Positions 25,522 to 33,946 are shown, counted from the stretch's first letter. The stretch is 64,000 nucleotides of DNA from Candidatus Albibeggiatoa sp. nov. NOAA (GCA_025800385.1 JAOXRS010000257.1:62001-126000); one strand, 5' to 3'. Translations and numbers: made by a program. The notes: generated by a model not told the origin, from the sequence alone.

Positions 25522-26446
25522 GTAAAAACTCGAATAGTTTATCCATTGCCTCTAGGCTTGCACGACGTACTGCATCTTTTGTATTAGAACCATTATGAGA
25601 GCCAAAAATACATTGGGGCATTTGGCGTAGTGGAGAACTTTCAGGTAATGGTTCTTGATCAAAAACATCTAAAGCAGCAGCTGCAACTTGTCCAGATTGT
25701 AATGACTGAATTAATGCGCTTTCATCAATTAAACCACCACGAGCCACATTGACTACAAAAGCACCTGTTTTACATTGTTTTAAAATTTCAGCATTGAGCA
25801 TATGGTAATTTTTTGCATTTAAGGAGCAAGTGAAAACTAAAAAATCCATTGCTTCAACCTGTTGAGGCCAATTAGCTCGCTCAATACCTTGTATATTTTG
25901 ATTACCTTCAACACTAGGGTCATAGGCAATCACTTTCATGCCACAAGCAATAAGACGTTTAGCTAAATTTTGTCCTATATCACCAAAGCCAATTAAGCCT
26001 ACTTTCTTATCTTGTAAACTCATTCCTGCAGGTTTTGGCCATGAATATTGCTGGCGTATGTCTCTATCAATAAAGAACAAGCTTCTTGCCAAACCTATCA
26101 CATAAGCTAATGCCACGTCAGCGACTTCAGCACCAAACATATTAGGTGTATTGGTAATAGGAATATCTAAACCTTGGCAAGCAGTAAAGTCAACATTATC
26201 AACTCCAATACCCCATTTAACAGCTGCTTTTAAGTTGCCCTTCTTACCTGCCTCGAAGACTTGACGTGTTGCAGGATCATCTCCAATAATCCAACCATCA
26301 TATTGAGGTACTAAGTCAATTAGCTCTGCTTCTGAAAGAGTTTGGGTGACTTTTGCTGGTATTAATTCAATATTTTGTTCCGCTGCAATCGGAATAAACT
26401 CTTCAATTAAGCCTAGCATTGGAGGGCATGTGACAAGTATTTTCAT
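25508..26446 (-). CDS. D-isomer-specific 2-hydroxyacid dehydrogenase (SerA-like)
   Basis: A 312-residue NAD-dependent dehydrogenase. The catalytic half begins with MKILVTCPP and includes WGIGVDNVDF (substrate loop) and ITNTPNMFGAEVADVALAY. The Rossmann half has VGLIGFGDIGQNLAKRL, then NVARGGLIDE (catalytic Arg), ALDVFDQEPLPESSPL (Glu) and the His in FGSHNGSNT. Length fits the catalytic core of phosphoglycerate dehydrogenase without a regulatory ACT domain. Being coupled to the SDR and close to a cytidylyltransferase, it probably handles a sugar acid or glycerate-like precursor rather than serving general serine synthesis. That is inference from context. About 240 nt of structured intergenic DNA separate it from the radical SAM gene upstream. 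Confidence 0.87.
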   Translation of the reverse strand: MKILVTCPPMLGLIEEFIPIAAEQNIELIPAKVTQTLSEAELIDLVPQYDGWIIGDDPATRQVFEAGKKGNLKAAVKWGIGVDNVDFTACQGLDIPITNTPNMFGAEVADVALAYVIGLARSLFFIDRDIRQQYSWPKPAGMSLQDKKVGLIGFGDIGQNLAKRLIACGMKVIAYDPSVEGNQNIQGIERANWPQQVEAMDFLVFTCSLNAKNYHMLNAEILKQCKTGAFVVNVARGGLIDESALIQSLQSGQVAAAALDVFDQEPLPESSPLRQMPQCIFGSHNGSNTKDAVRRASLEAMDKLFEFLHASE

Positions 26447-26689
26447 ACTTATAGCGATTCCTGTATTAATAATAATTTAAGACCACAAGCATAAGCTTGA
26501 TCTGCATATCTAAACAGCTTTATGTTGTTCAATTTACCTGTAAAACAGGCTGTAGTTAGCTCCACCTGTAGTTTTAGAACTGGTAGCTCCAAGTTCTAGT
26601 TACTTTTATAACACTAAAGACGGAAGCCAGTACAGTAATTTTCACCATATAATGCATGTTGTAACAGATAGTACATATAATGGATTTCT
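26447..26689. other. Structured intergenic region inside the glycan locus
   Basis: The 243-nt gap holds a small hairpin, CCTGT (26537-26541) with ACAGG (26545-26549). A larger one is TAGAACT-GG (26575-26583) with CC-A-AGTTCTA (26589-26598), and TAGCTCCA occurs twice within it. No good gene is present. The second hairpin may reduce read-through from the radical SAM gene or protect an mRNA end. Confidence 0.4.
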
Positions 26690-27709
26690 TTATTCCAAAA
26701 GATCATCAATAGCTTTGTTATAAGTTGAAATAGCTTCTGTAGAAAAAACGTTATTAAACAAATACCGTGTGCAATGCCGACAGCAATCTTCTTTCTCATC
26801 AAACTTAATTAAGTGTTGCCGCCATTGAACAGCTTTATGACCACAATATAAACTAAACAGACTTTGATTTTGAAGATTGCCTATAATATGTTTTTTATGT
26901 AGTTTATGAGAAGGGTGAATATTACAGCAAGGAACAACAGAACCATCATAGGCAATGAGAATTTCTTGAAAAGGAGAGAAGCAAGGCGTTTTCCTTATTT
27001 CTTTAGACTCTACATTCACTAAGCCACCTCGATCATAGGCAGTTTCTTCTACATTTTTCCCAACAATATTAATTGTCATGGTTTTATAATGAGCCTGAAT
27101 GACTCGGCTTAAATCAGTCTCAATATCACTTTGAATATTTATATCTAAACTATCAACTAGCTGCTGAATTCTCTGTTTTATATTCTTAATTTTAAAAATA
27201 CCAGGGTTTTTCCCATAAATTGTAATATTGATAGTATCTAAGCCATTTTGTTGTAATTTATGAGCTACCTTTTGATTAAAAAAATCTCCATTTGAATTGA
27301 TAGTTGTTTTTGCTTGGGGAAGCATTAGATTTGCGAGATAAATGCGTTGAAAAATATGCTTATCGACTAATGGTTCATTGTATAAATGTAATAGAATTTC
27401 CCCTTGAAAACCAATCGATGCTAATTCAACTAAAATATGATTATAAATAGCATCTGACATAGACAGCTTGTCATTGTTTCTAATGTTTTCTACATTCGGA
27501 CAAAAAATACATTGCCGATTACAATAGCTGCTCGTTTCAATGACAACTCGACGGACAGTACGTTTAATTAAACTACGTTGAACTTCAGGTGCCTGCTGCT
27601 CTGTAAAATGCTCTTTAGCAATATAAGCTTTTTGATTACCAACTTGTACAGATAATACTGTATTTTCTAAAAAGATAGATTGCTTTGTATCTTTTATATC
27701 TAAATTCAT
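26690..27709 (-). CDS. Radical SAM protein with C-terminal SPASM-like cysteines
   Basis: A protein of about 339 residues. The cluster-binding CxxxCxxC is in SSYCNRQCIFCPN near residue 80. NEPLVDK and the TINSNGDFF segments follow a partial TIM barrel. Near the C-terminus, PCFSPFQEILIAYDGSVVPC and CC-NIH, then KEDCCRHC, supply further cysteines of SPASM or twitch type for an auxiliary Fe-S cluster. Relatives modify peptides or sugars, or methylate and dehydrogenate small molecules. The frame can extend to 27757, but the ATG at 27707-27709 overlaps the stop of the cytidylyltransferase gene as ATGA, so this start is preferred. It is part of the same operon as the cytidylyltransferase. The substrate is unknown. 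Confidence 0.82.
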   Translation of the reverse strand: MNLDIKDTKQSIFLENTVLSVQVGNQKAYIAKEHFTEQQAPEVQRSLIKRTVRRVVIETSSYCNRQCIFCPNVENIRNNDKLSMSDAIYNHILVELASIGFQGEILLHLYNEPLVDKHIFQRIYLANLMLPQAKTTINSNGDFFNQKVAHKLQQNGLDTINITIYGKNPGIFKIKNIKQRIQQLVDSLDINIQSDIETDLSRVIQAHYKTMTINIVGKNVEETAYDRGGLVNVESKEIRKTPCFSPFQEILIAYDGSVVPCCNIHPSHKLHKKHIIGNLQNQSLFSLYCGHKAVQWRQHLIKFDEKEDCCRHCTRYLFNNVFSTEAISTYNKAIDDLLE

Positions 27710-28404
27710 TGCAAGTTGTTCTGTTGATATTGAGCAGCAATAACAGCCATATCCCAATCTTCAGGCTCATCGATATCAATTGATTCGAATTTAGACATGG
27801 TAAACATCATTGGTTTTTGACCGATACGAGCATTTGTTTTTACAAAGCTTTGCTGAGTAAATAGATATAAATTTGAGTTTTCCTCAAACCAAGGCTCTAA
27901 GTCCTGAGTACGAATAAGGTTATCTGGGTCATGATTAACGGCTGAACCATCTTCACGATAGAAACGTGTTTGGATTTTATTAACTGTAAATAAAGAATCA
28001 GCCTGATTGATTGTGTGGGCTTGAACAAATTGGTTTAATGCCTGTTCAATTGTCTCTGGTGACACCAGTGGATTAGTAACATGGGTCATCAAGTAAATAT
28101 CTGCTTCAACATTATTAATATCATCAGCTAGAATTTTATTCATACTCACCATGTCACCACAGATTTCAGGTTTTCGATCCCGAATTATAACGCGCTCACT
28201 TTCAACTAAGCCATTTTCAGCTAAAATATGGCGAGCATCAGTATTAATTACAATACAATCAATCGCTTTTACTTCAAGCAATGTATCTAAAATCCAACGA
28301 AATAATGGTTTACCACAAAAATCTCGAAAGTTTTTACCCTTCACCCGCTCACTATTGGCTTTCATAGGTAATAAGGCGACAATTTTTTTTGTATCTAAAC
28401 TCAT
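27706..28404 (-). CDS. Cytidylyltransferase of the acylneuraminate (NeuA/PtmB-like) family
   Basis: A 232-residue nucleotidyltransferase. Its N-terminus, VALLPMKANSERVKGKNFRD, has the basic CTP-binding loop (Lys, Arg, Lys, Lys, Asn) of CMP-sialic acid synthetases. DIYLMTHVTNPLVSPETIEQ carries the segment that positions the sugar, and ESIDIDEPEDW ends with the conserved IDxPEDW motif. Length matches the catalytic domain of NeuA, PseF and PtmB, which activate sialic, pseudaminic or legionaminic acid as CMP-sugars. No NeuB-type synthase lies in the window, so the acid itself is unidentified. It would supply the donor for the MptE/Maf-like transferases. The gene overlaps the radical SAM gene by four bases (ATGA) and follows a GT2 gene by 19 nt. 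Confidence 0.88.
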   Translation of the reverse strand: MSLDTKKIVALLPMKANSERVKGKNFRDFCGKPLFRWILDTLLEVKAIDCIVINTDARHILAENGLVESERVIIRDRKPEICGDMVSMNKILADDINNVEADIYLMTHVTNPLVSPETIEQALNQFVQAHTINQADSLFTVNKIQTRFYREDGSAVNHDPDNLIRTQDLEPWFEENSNLYLFTQQSFVKTNARIGQKPMMFTMSKFESIDIDEPEDWDMAVIAAQYQQNNLQ

Positions 28405-28423
28405 AAATTAATCCTGCTCAATA

Positions 28424-29308
28424 TTAGTGCGGATAGAAATATTGTTCTTTTTCTGCATGGGATAGCTTACGGTGCTCATGATTGCCTTTGTAGGCTCCCC
28501 AATATTGCCAAAATCGGTATTGAATAATTTCAAAAAACTTATTGATTAATATTTTATCATGGTAAGCATGGCGCATATCTTTCCAAATACTGGTAAAAAT
28601 ATAACGTAACATATCACGTTTTCGAATATGTATTTGCGGCATAATACCTTGTAATGCAATAGCTTCTCGTTCAAAGCGGCGCTTCACTTGAGCCCAAGTT
28701 TCTTGATGATAATGATAAACACACGCCTCAGCAACGTAGGCAACTTTCCCACCATTTTCAACAAGTATTTTAGCCAATGCCATATCTTCTAAACCCGTTA
28801 ATCCTTCATCAAAGCGATATTGTGCCCAAGCTTGCTTAGAAACAGCAGCATTCGCATTATTACAAAAAAAACTAGATTGAGGTATTTGGGTTTGTTCAGG
28901 AAAATATTTAGCAAAAATACGTTTTTCACTATAGCAACTTTGTTCACCACCAATTTGTCGGCCATAGGTATAATCTGCTTGCTTCAATAGCAATGGTTGA
29001 CATAAATGCTCTAGCCATTGGTTTGAATTAGGAACGCAGTGGCCGCTAATCATGACCAAAAAGTCACCCGATGCAGCATCGCATCCCATATTCAGTGAAC
29101 GACCAAATGAAAATTCTTGACGTTGAATATGAATAATTTTGCAGGGATATTGCTGTGCAATTTTTAGTGTGGCATCAGTTGAACCAGAGTCAACTAAAAT
29201 AATTTCCCAAGTAATGCTTGAACTTTCTTGAACTAATATTGATTGCAATAACTGTTCAAGATATTGCGCTTCATTCAGCGTTCTAATAATAATACTGGCA
29301 AGCTTCAT
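28424..29308 (-). CDS. GT2-family glycosyltransferase
   Basis: A 294-residue cytoplasmic GT-A enzyme. It starts LASIIIRTLNEAQYLEQLL, then has EIILVDSGSTDATLKIA, the canonical GT2 opening. RSLNMGCDAASGDFLVMISG covers the metal-binding region, where SGH replaces the usual DxD. GLTGLEDMALAKILVENGGK carries the ED catalytic-base motif, and a YHYHQETWAQVKRRFEREA segment follows. GTs of this group are often rhamnosyl- or GlcNAc-type transferases in polysaccharide loci. The start codon is one base from the stop of the upstream metallo-hydrolase gene, so translation is coupled. The donor and acceptor are unknown. Confidence 0.88.
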   Translation of the reverse strand: MKLASIIIRTLNEAQYLEQLLQSILVQESSSITWEIILVDSGSTDATLKIAQQYPCKIIHIQRQEFSFGRSLNMGCDAASGDFLVMISGHCVPNSNQWLEHLCQPLLLKQADYTYGRQIGGEQSCYSEKRIFAKYFPEQTQIPQSSFFCNNANAAVSKQAWAQYRFDEGLTGLEDMALAKILVENGGKVAYVAEACVYHYHQETWAQVKRRFEREAIALQGIMPQIHIRKRDMLRYIFTSIWKDMRHAYHDKILINKFFEIIQYRFWQYWGAYKGNHEHRKLSHAEKEQYFYPH

Positions 29309-30084
29309 TATAATATGATTTCAGTAGGCTGCATTAATAACTCAAATGAGGGTTGCATATTATCGTAAACAGCTTGTATTTCAACTGGTGAAACAGAATT
29401 AATTGCAAACATATCCCAATGTACAGGTATCACTTTCTGAATATTAACTTCTTGAGCAAGCAAAAATGCTTCTCTTACACTCATATTACCAATAATGCCA
29501 CGTTGAGTACGAAAATAATTTTGCTCATTTACAGGTAGGAATGCAATGTCGATTTTCTGGAATGTTTTTAAGCTATTAATTAGTTCTTCGTGAACACCCG
29601 TATCACCAGCAATATAAATAAGCTTTTCTTTATAGTTCAGCATATAGCCTATAAATCGACAATACCCTTCATCATCACGTTCAATTTGTGGGTGTGCTGC
29701 TGGAATCGCCTGTACTTTAAGCTCTGGTGTTAAAGCAACCCACTGTTGTTCCATAGCTACAGTACAACGTTGTTGGCTGATATTCCAAGTTTGTAAAATA
29801 CGTATAACAGGCTTTGGTGCAATAAATTTTGCTTGAGGGGAAGCGATAGACAAAGTGGGCAGTGTATGAGGATCACAATGATCGATATGCTCATGCGTAA
29901 TCAATACATAATCTGCATCATGCACATCACTCGGTAACATGGGTATTCTGAGCAAACGTTGTATATCAGGAGAATCAAGTTCTTGAACAGAGTGTGACAG
30001 GTAAGGGTCTATATATAACGTTGCATGTGGAAAATAAAAAATACAACCACTTTGACCTAAAATCTGGATAGTAATATTATTCAT
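29308..30084 (-). CDS. Metallo-beta-lactamase-fold hydrolase (UlaG-like)
   Basis: A 258-residue MBL-fold protein. The zinc motif HxHxDH is intact in LITHEHIDHCDPHTLP. A later histidine is in AIPAAHPQ, the bridging aspartate is in IYIAGDTGVHEE and a C-terminal histidine is in IPVHWDM. The overall plan resembles UlaG-type lactonases and NAPE-PLD-like hydrolases rather than true beta-lactamases, and there is no signal peptide. Within this operon it may open a lactone or cleave a phosphodiester of a sugar-acid intermediate; that is a guess from context. It overlaps both neighbours by one base (shared A of TAATG), so it is made together with the TPR-methyltransferase and GT2. Confidence 0.85.
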   Translation of the reverse strand: MNNITIQILGQSGCIFYFPHATLYIDPYLSHSVQELDSPDIQRLLRIPMLPSDVHDADYVLITHEHIDHCDPHTLPTLSIASPQAKFIAPKPVIRILQTWNISQQRCTVAMEQQWVALTPELKVQAIPAAHPQIERDDEGYCRFIGYMLNYKEKLIYIAGDTGVHEELINSLKTFQKIDIAFLPVNEQNYFRTQRGIIGNMSVREAFLLAQEVNIQKVIPVHWDMFAINSVSPVEIQAVYDNMQPSFELLMQPTEIIL

Positions 30085-32129
30085 TATGCAGTGTTAATGC
30101 GTACTAATATAGCAGCATTATTACCTGTATGTAGTATTTTGAATCCATTATTCAGCAAATAAGGAATTGCTGTTTTACCTTTACCTTGCCATTCACCATC
30201 TCTAAACCAAACGTCATCAAAGCAAATAATACCATGGGGACTCAATTTTGATACTAGTGGTATAGCACAATCTAAGTGCATTTGATGGCAATCTTGATCA
30301 TTGATTCGATTACCCAATACTTTCTCATAGCGTGTTTGCCTGTCTTCAGAGTGTTTGCCATGATCGAAATCGTAAGCATCTAAAAAGATAAAATCTATTA
30401 ACCCTTCATAGTGTTCAAGATAGTCCTCACCTTTAGCAGCAACAACATCAAATTCTGGACTAATATCATGTACAAATGGTTTAATCGTTGTACTATTTAC
30501 CTCATCCATATCAACTGTAATGAAATGAATACCTTGCTCCAAGCATAGCCGTGCTAGCTTTTCTGTTGAACCTTGCCCTGATACAAGTTCTCGTGTACTA
30601 CCAATTTCGATTAAAGTTAATTTTCTATTATCTCTAACATATTGCTTAAGTTCAGATAATTTTTCATTTATAGTTCGAATGAGTAATATATGACCATGCT
30701 CATAATGTGTAGAGGCTGTTTCCGCTTGAGCTTTTTCAAAAAATGAAACTAACTGATCTTTATGAAGTTTAGGTATATCAATTTGATCAATTAAATTTCT
30801 CAAGATTATATCTGTAGTATAAGCAGCAGGTTGGTGTAGCTTTAATAAAGCATTTGCACAAGTATTAATGAGCCAAATATTATCAGTCGATTTTAGTGTT
30901 AGGGAATAGTAATGTATAGCCTTCATCTTATTACAGCGATCTTGATAATACTCAGCAATCATAAATAAGCTAAATGTCTTAACAGGTTCAGCAATGTGCT
31001 CTTGTTCAATAAAGCCTATCAGCTCTGATAAGTCAGGATGTTTATCAAGTGCTTCATATAATAAATGTCGGTTATAGCAAGCTAATAACCAATGGGTTGA
31101 TATACCTGTAGCGGACTGGTAGCACGTATCTAAAGCAGGTGTATCAGATAATATTTGGAATATTTCTACGGCTTGTTGATATTCTGCAACAGCTAAATAT
31201 GAAATAGCCATGGTTTCTGCTTGCCGAAAAAAAATAATATCTTTAAGCCATAAAGTGCAATCAGGCACAAAAACGGGGAGTATTGCGTTATCTTGCTCAA
31301 GGCACTGCTTATCAAACTTTAGCAATGCTGTCATATGTTCTACTGGTAAAGAATACTGCACCTGTTGAATATCTGATTGGGATTGGGCTAAGAGTTGCCA
31401 TAATGAGGATAGCTGAACTCTTTTGTCATTTAAAGCAGGTAAAGACAAGAGTGAAAACTGCTCATTAGGAGCATGATTTATTTTTTTTATTAACCAATCG
31501 CAGCCTATATGTAAAAAACCAAAAGAGCCTGATTCATTGTTTTTTTTTTCTGGTGAAAGTATATTAACTTGATTAGAGGGTTCTTTCGTTAAAAGTGTAG
31601 AAAAGTATTGTAATTTGCGTTCTAGCGATAAAGGTCGGGTCGTAGCAAGCAAACTTTCAATATTTTGATTGACTTCATCAGATAATTGATTAAATAGCCC
31701 GAGCTGTTTTAACTCATTATTTTTTCTAACTTGAATATCTGTAGCTACAGCCTTATCAACAACGCTACTGATAGTAACATGAAAATGTTCATCCATTTTT
31801 GGCTTATCTTGTTTCAAAGCATAAGCTCTTCCCAATACATTATGAATGCCTGATATCAAGACCTTTGAAACTAACGAAATAGAACAATTCCAAGCAATTG
31901 CTTGTCGTAAATATTGAGTGGTTTTTTCTGTATCACCTAATTGCTGATATCCAGCTGCAACGAGTAACGCAATAATGCCTCGCTCAGGGTGTTCTTCAAA
32001 ATGCTTTATATCAAATTTAGCTAAACTCTCCCACTCTCCAGCCAACCAAAGTGCTTTTGCAGCGGTTAGAGTCTGTTCCTGACTGCGTTCAATATGAGTA
32101 TTTTCTTTTAAGTCTATTTGCTCAGGCAT
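30084..32129 (-). CDS. TPR protein with C-terminal class I SAM-dependent methyltransferase-like domain
   Basis: A 681-residue protein. Residues about 15-130 and 300-440 are helical repeats of TPR character (LAVAEYQQAVEIFQIL, AEYYQDRCNKMKAIHYYSLT). The C-terminal 180 residues form a Rossmann-type methyltransferase fold: LTLIEIGSTRELVSGQGSTE is the SAM-binding strand and loop, FITVDMDE the acidic end of strand two, and DFIFLDAYDFDHGKHS the following catalytic strand. GIICFDDVWF comes near the end. Because the glycine-rich loop is reshaped (GSTRELVSGQG), activity should be tested rather than assumed. It could methylate a sugar or peptide, with the TPR part binding a partner. It is 16 nt after the TPR/coiled-coil gene. 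Confidence 0.75.
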   Translation of the reverse strand: MPEQIDLKENTHIERSQEQTLTAAKALWLAGEWESLAKFDIKHFEEHPERGIIALLVAAGYQQLGDTEKTTQYLRQAIAWNCSISLVSKVLISGIHNVLGRAYALKQDKPKMDEHFHVTISSVVDKAVATDIQVRKNNELKQLGLFNQLSDEVNQNIESLLATTRPLSLERKLQYFSTLLTKEPSNQVNILSPEKKNNESGSFGFLHIGCDWLIKKINHAPNEQFSLLSLPALNDKRVQLSSLWQLLAQSQSDIQQVQYSLPVEHMTALLKFDKQCLEQDNAILPVFVPDCTLWLKDIIFFRQAETMAISYLAVAEYQQAVEIFQILSDTPALDTCYQSATGISTHWLLACYNRHLLYEALDKHPDLSELIGFIEQEHIAEPVKTFSLFMIAEYYQDRCNKMKAIHYYSLTLKSTDNIWLINTCANALLKLHQPAAYTTDIILRNLIDQIDIPKLHKDQLVSFFEKAQAETASTHYEHGHILLIRTINEKLSELKQYVRDNRKLTLIEIGSTRELVSGQGSTEKLARLCLEQGIHFITVDMDEVNSTTIKPFVHDISPEFDVVAAKGEDYLEHYEGLIDFIFLDAYDFDHGKHSEDRQTRYEKVLGNRINDQDCHQMHLDCAIPLVSKLSPHGIICFDDVWFRDGEWQGKGKTAIPYLLNNGFKILHTGNNAAILVRINTA

Positions 32130-32145
32130 AATTTACCTATCTTAT

Positions 32146-33186
32146 TTAAAAATGCTTTTCACGAATAAGAATATCAGTAATTAGCTCAACATGAGCCTCT
32201 GCTTTAAGCAGTTCTCCATCTAACAAATGTTGACGTTGTACTAAAGATTGGTTTTCTTTTTCTAGTTGCTTTAATTCATATAAACTTTGTTCAAGTTTAT
32301 AAGATAATTCTGTATTTTGCTTTTTTACTACAACAAGTTCTTCTTTAGAAACCATCTCTTTTTTTTCTTTTTCAATCTGCTCTATCTTGTTTTGATAATT
32401 AGCAGCTAACTTTGCTTGCTCATCACGCTCTGTTGTTATTTCAGTTAATTTACTAACAATTTCAGCATTGGTTTGTTCCAACGTATTTAGTTGCTTTTGT
32501 TTCTTGGTATTCGCTTTTTCTAGTTTGTCATTTTTAAAAAATAAAGTTTCTAGTTCTTCCTGAGTTTGGTGAAGTTGTAATAGTAATAGTTCGTTCTCAT
32601 CTAGTTCAGTAGCTGCTTGTTCTGCTGCAAGCTCCTCTTCAATGGCTTTTACACGCTTTATAACTTGTTGTGCTAAATCCACTTTATTTTTTTGAGTTAG
32701 AGTATCAATTAAAGTTTTGTAAATTCCAATAAGTTGAGGTCGTAAACTTTTATCTAAATCAGAGGTATTTTTATAAGCATGAAGTGCAAATTCATACTGT
32801 TTATTATTAACTAGAATTTCGCCAAGGCGTAAATAAGACTGAGCAAGTTCAGGGTGGACATTTTTAAATTTGAGAGCATGTAAATAAGCTTTTTCTGCTT
32901 CTTCATAGGCTTTCATGGTAACGGAGACATCACCAAAAGCAACTGCTGCAATAGCCAACTGAGGATTAAGCTTTAAGGCTTGCATGAAAGACTCAGCTGC
33001 CTTAGGCCATCTTTGATCTAAGCCATAAGCTTTACCTAATTGATAATAAAGCCAGTCTATATTAGGTGGGTTTGATGCAATAAGTGTTTGAAAAACCTGT
33101 GTGGCTTCTAACCCTTTTCCATTATCTAATAATTTATTAGCTAAAGCTTCTTGTTCTTGTAAGCTTTGAGCAGACTGAGCTGACAT
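32146..33186 (-). CDS. TPR and coiled-coil protein
   Basis: A 346-residue protein. The first 165 residues are TPR repeats (YQLGKAYGLDQRWPKAAESF, LKLNPQLAIAAVAFGDVSV, LRLGEILVNNKQYEFALHAY). The rest, about 185-346, is a long charged coiled coil rich in Glu, Lys and Gln with heptad leucines. There are no membrane segments or catalytic motifs. It is the first gene of the long minus-strand run and may be a scaffold that gathers the enzymes encoded behind it. The N-terminus starts at the ATG complement of 33184-33186. Only its architecture, not its function, can be recognised. Confidence 0.7.
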   Translation of the reverse strand: MSAQSAQSLQEQEALANKLLDNGKGLEATQVFQTLIASNPPNIDWLYYQLGKAYGLDQRWPKAAESFMQALKLNPQLAIAAVAFGDVSVTMKAYEEAEKAYLHALKFKNVHPELAQSYLRLGEILVNNKQYEFALHAYKNTSDLDKSLRPQLIGIYKTLIDTLTQKNKVDLAQQVIKRVKAIEEELAAEQAATELDENELLLLQLHQTQEELETLFFKNDKLEKANTKKQKQLNTLEQTNAEIVSKLTEITTERDEQAKLAANYQNKIEQIEKEKKEMVSKEELVVVKKQNTELSYKLEQSLYELKQLEKENQSLVQRQHLLDGELLKAEAHVELITDILIREKHF

Positions 33187-33685
33187 AAATATGCAATTTC
33201 CTATAGTTTATAGATGAGGCTTGTTACACTAGATTCTTTAATTAATGCGATAGATTATAGTATAGTCACCTTAGATTCTCAATGATAGTGGTTGGCTAGC
33301 TCACTTTACACATAATCAAATGACGATGTAGTACACCGTTATCAGTATAAATTTATATTTTACAAGCCAATGTATGTAATATCAGAACGTGGCTGAATTG
33401 GATATTCATTTAGTTTAAGCGAAATATATTTTTCAAATAAACTCACCCCCGCTGTATGATCGACCGTAATGGTAACTTGAGCAATAGATGTTAAAGGCTT
33501 CAATTATTGAATTGTATTAAGAGTGACTGTTTTTAATTTTTTGATTAGGTAGGATTTTTATTATTTTTCATATTGAGAAGCCGTTAAATTAATTTTTTGC
33601 AAAACAAGTGAGAAATACTTTTCGTCCGTATGAAACAGGCGTACAATTTAGTTTTTATTTATAACCAACCTAATGGAGTATGAAA
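33187..33685. other. Intergenic region with a possible gene remnant
   Basis: About 500 nt between the first gene of the glycan locus and the small plus-strand gene. It must contain the locus promoter on the minus strand. The only notable content is the 48-codon open stretch without a start at 33360-33503, described separately. The rest is AT-rich without clear structure. Confidence 0.5.
33360..33503 (-). pseudogene. Possible 3' remnant of a lost gene
   Basis: On the minus strand an open frame of 47 codons ends in a TAA (complement of 33360-33362). It reads like a real protein tail, including VTITVDHTAGVSLFEKYISL and NEYPIQPRSDITYIGL. It is closed upstream by a stop at 33504-33506 and has no ATG. 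The balanced residue mix is unusual for chance reading of such AT-rich DNA. I do not recognise the family. It may be the end of a decayed gene once at the head of the glycan locus, or chance. Confidence 0.28.
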
Positions 33686-33898
33686 ATGGCAGAATGGCGC
33701 AAAGTAGCGAAGGCGTTTGCTTTAGCAGATGGACATGTGAGTCAGAAAGAAGTAGCTGTATTACGTGAGCAGATTTTTGCAGATAACAAAGTATCTAAAA
33801 GTGAATTAGATTTTTTACATGAAATTAAAGCAGAAGCAAAATCAAGTGTACAACTTTTAGATGAGTTGATTGCAGATTGTGAAAAGGCAATTAAGTAA
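33686..33898 (+). CDS. Small helical protein, TerB-like in character
   Basis: A 70-residue protein (MAEWRKVAKAFALADGHVSQ onward) that is all helix by composition. It has two acidic-turn-containing helical hairpins, ADGHVSQKEVAVLREQI and ADNKVSKSELDFLHEI. These resemble the calcium- or metal-binding helical turns of TerB/TerB-like proteins, but the match is weak. Two ATGs are possible. The first, at 33680, is one base from GGAG, whereas the second, at 33686, has it at a proper seven-base distance, so the second is used. It is a single-gene unit with a strong terminator directly after it. The function is unknown. Confidence 0.65.
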   Translation: MAEWRKVAKAFALADGHVSQKEVAVLREQIFADNKVSKSELDFLHEIKAEAKSSVQLLDELIADCEKAIK

Positions 33899-33905
33899 AA
33901 TAAAT

Positions 33906-33943
33906 AAGGACTGGTTTTATAACTTAGATTGCCAGTCCTTTTT
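33906..33943. terminator. Bidirectional intrinsic terminator
   Basis: AAGGACTGG (33906-33914) and CCAGTCCTT (33932-33940) form a perfect 9-bp stem followed by further Ts on the plus strand. It serves the small helical protein gene and, being symmetric, may also stop the converging bcp gene. Confidence 0.82.
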
Positions 33944-33946
33944 GCG

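Noticed and set aside
26614..26802. 62-residue minus-strand frame at the end of the radical SAM gene
   Set aside because: It overlaps the Cys-rich end of the radical SAM gene in another frame; it is a shadow of that gene.
33360..33503. A complete small gene
   Set aside because: It has no ATG, GTG or TTG with a ribosome-binding site at a fitting place; it is listed only as a possible remnant.
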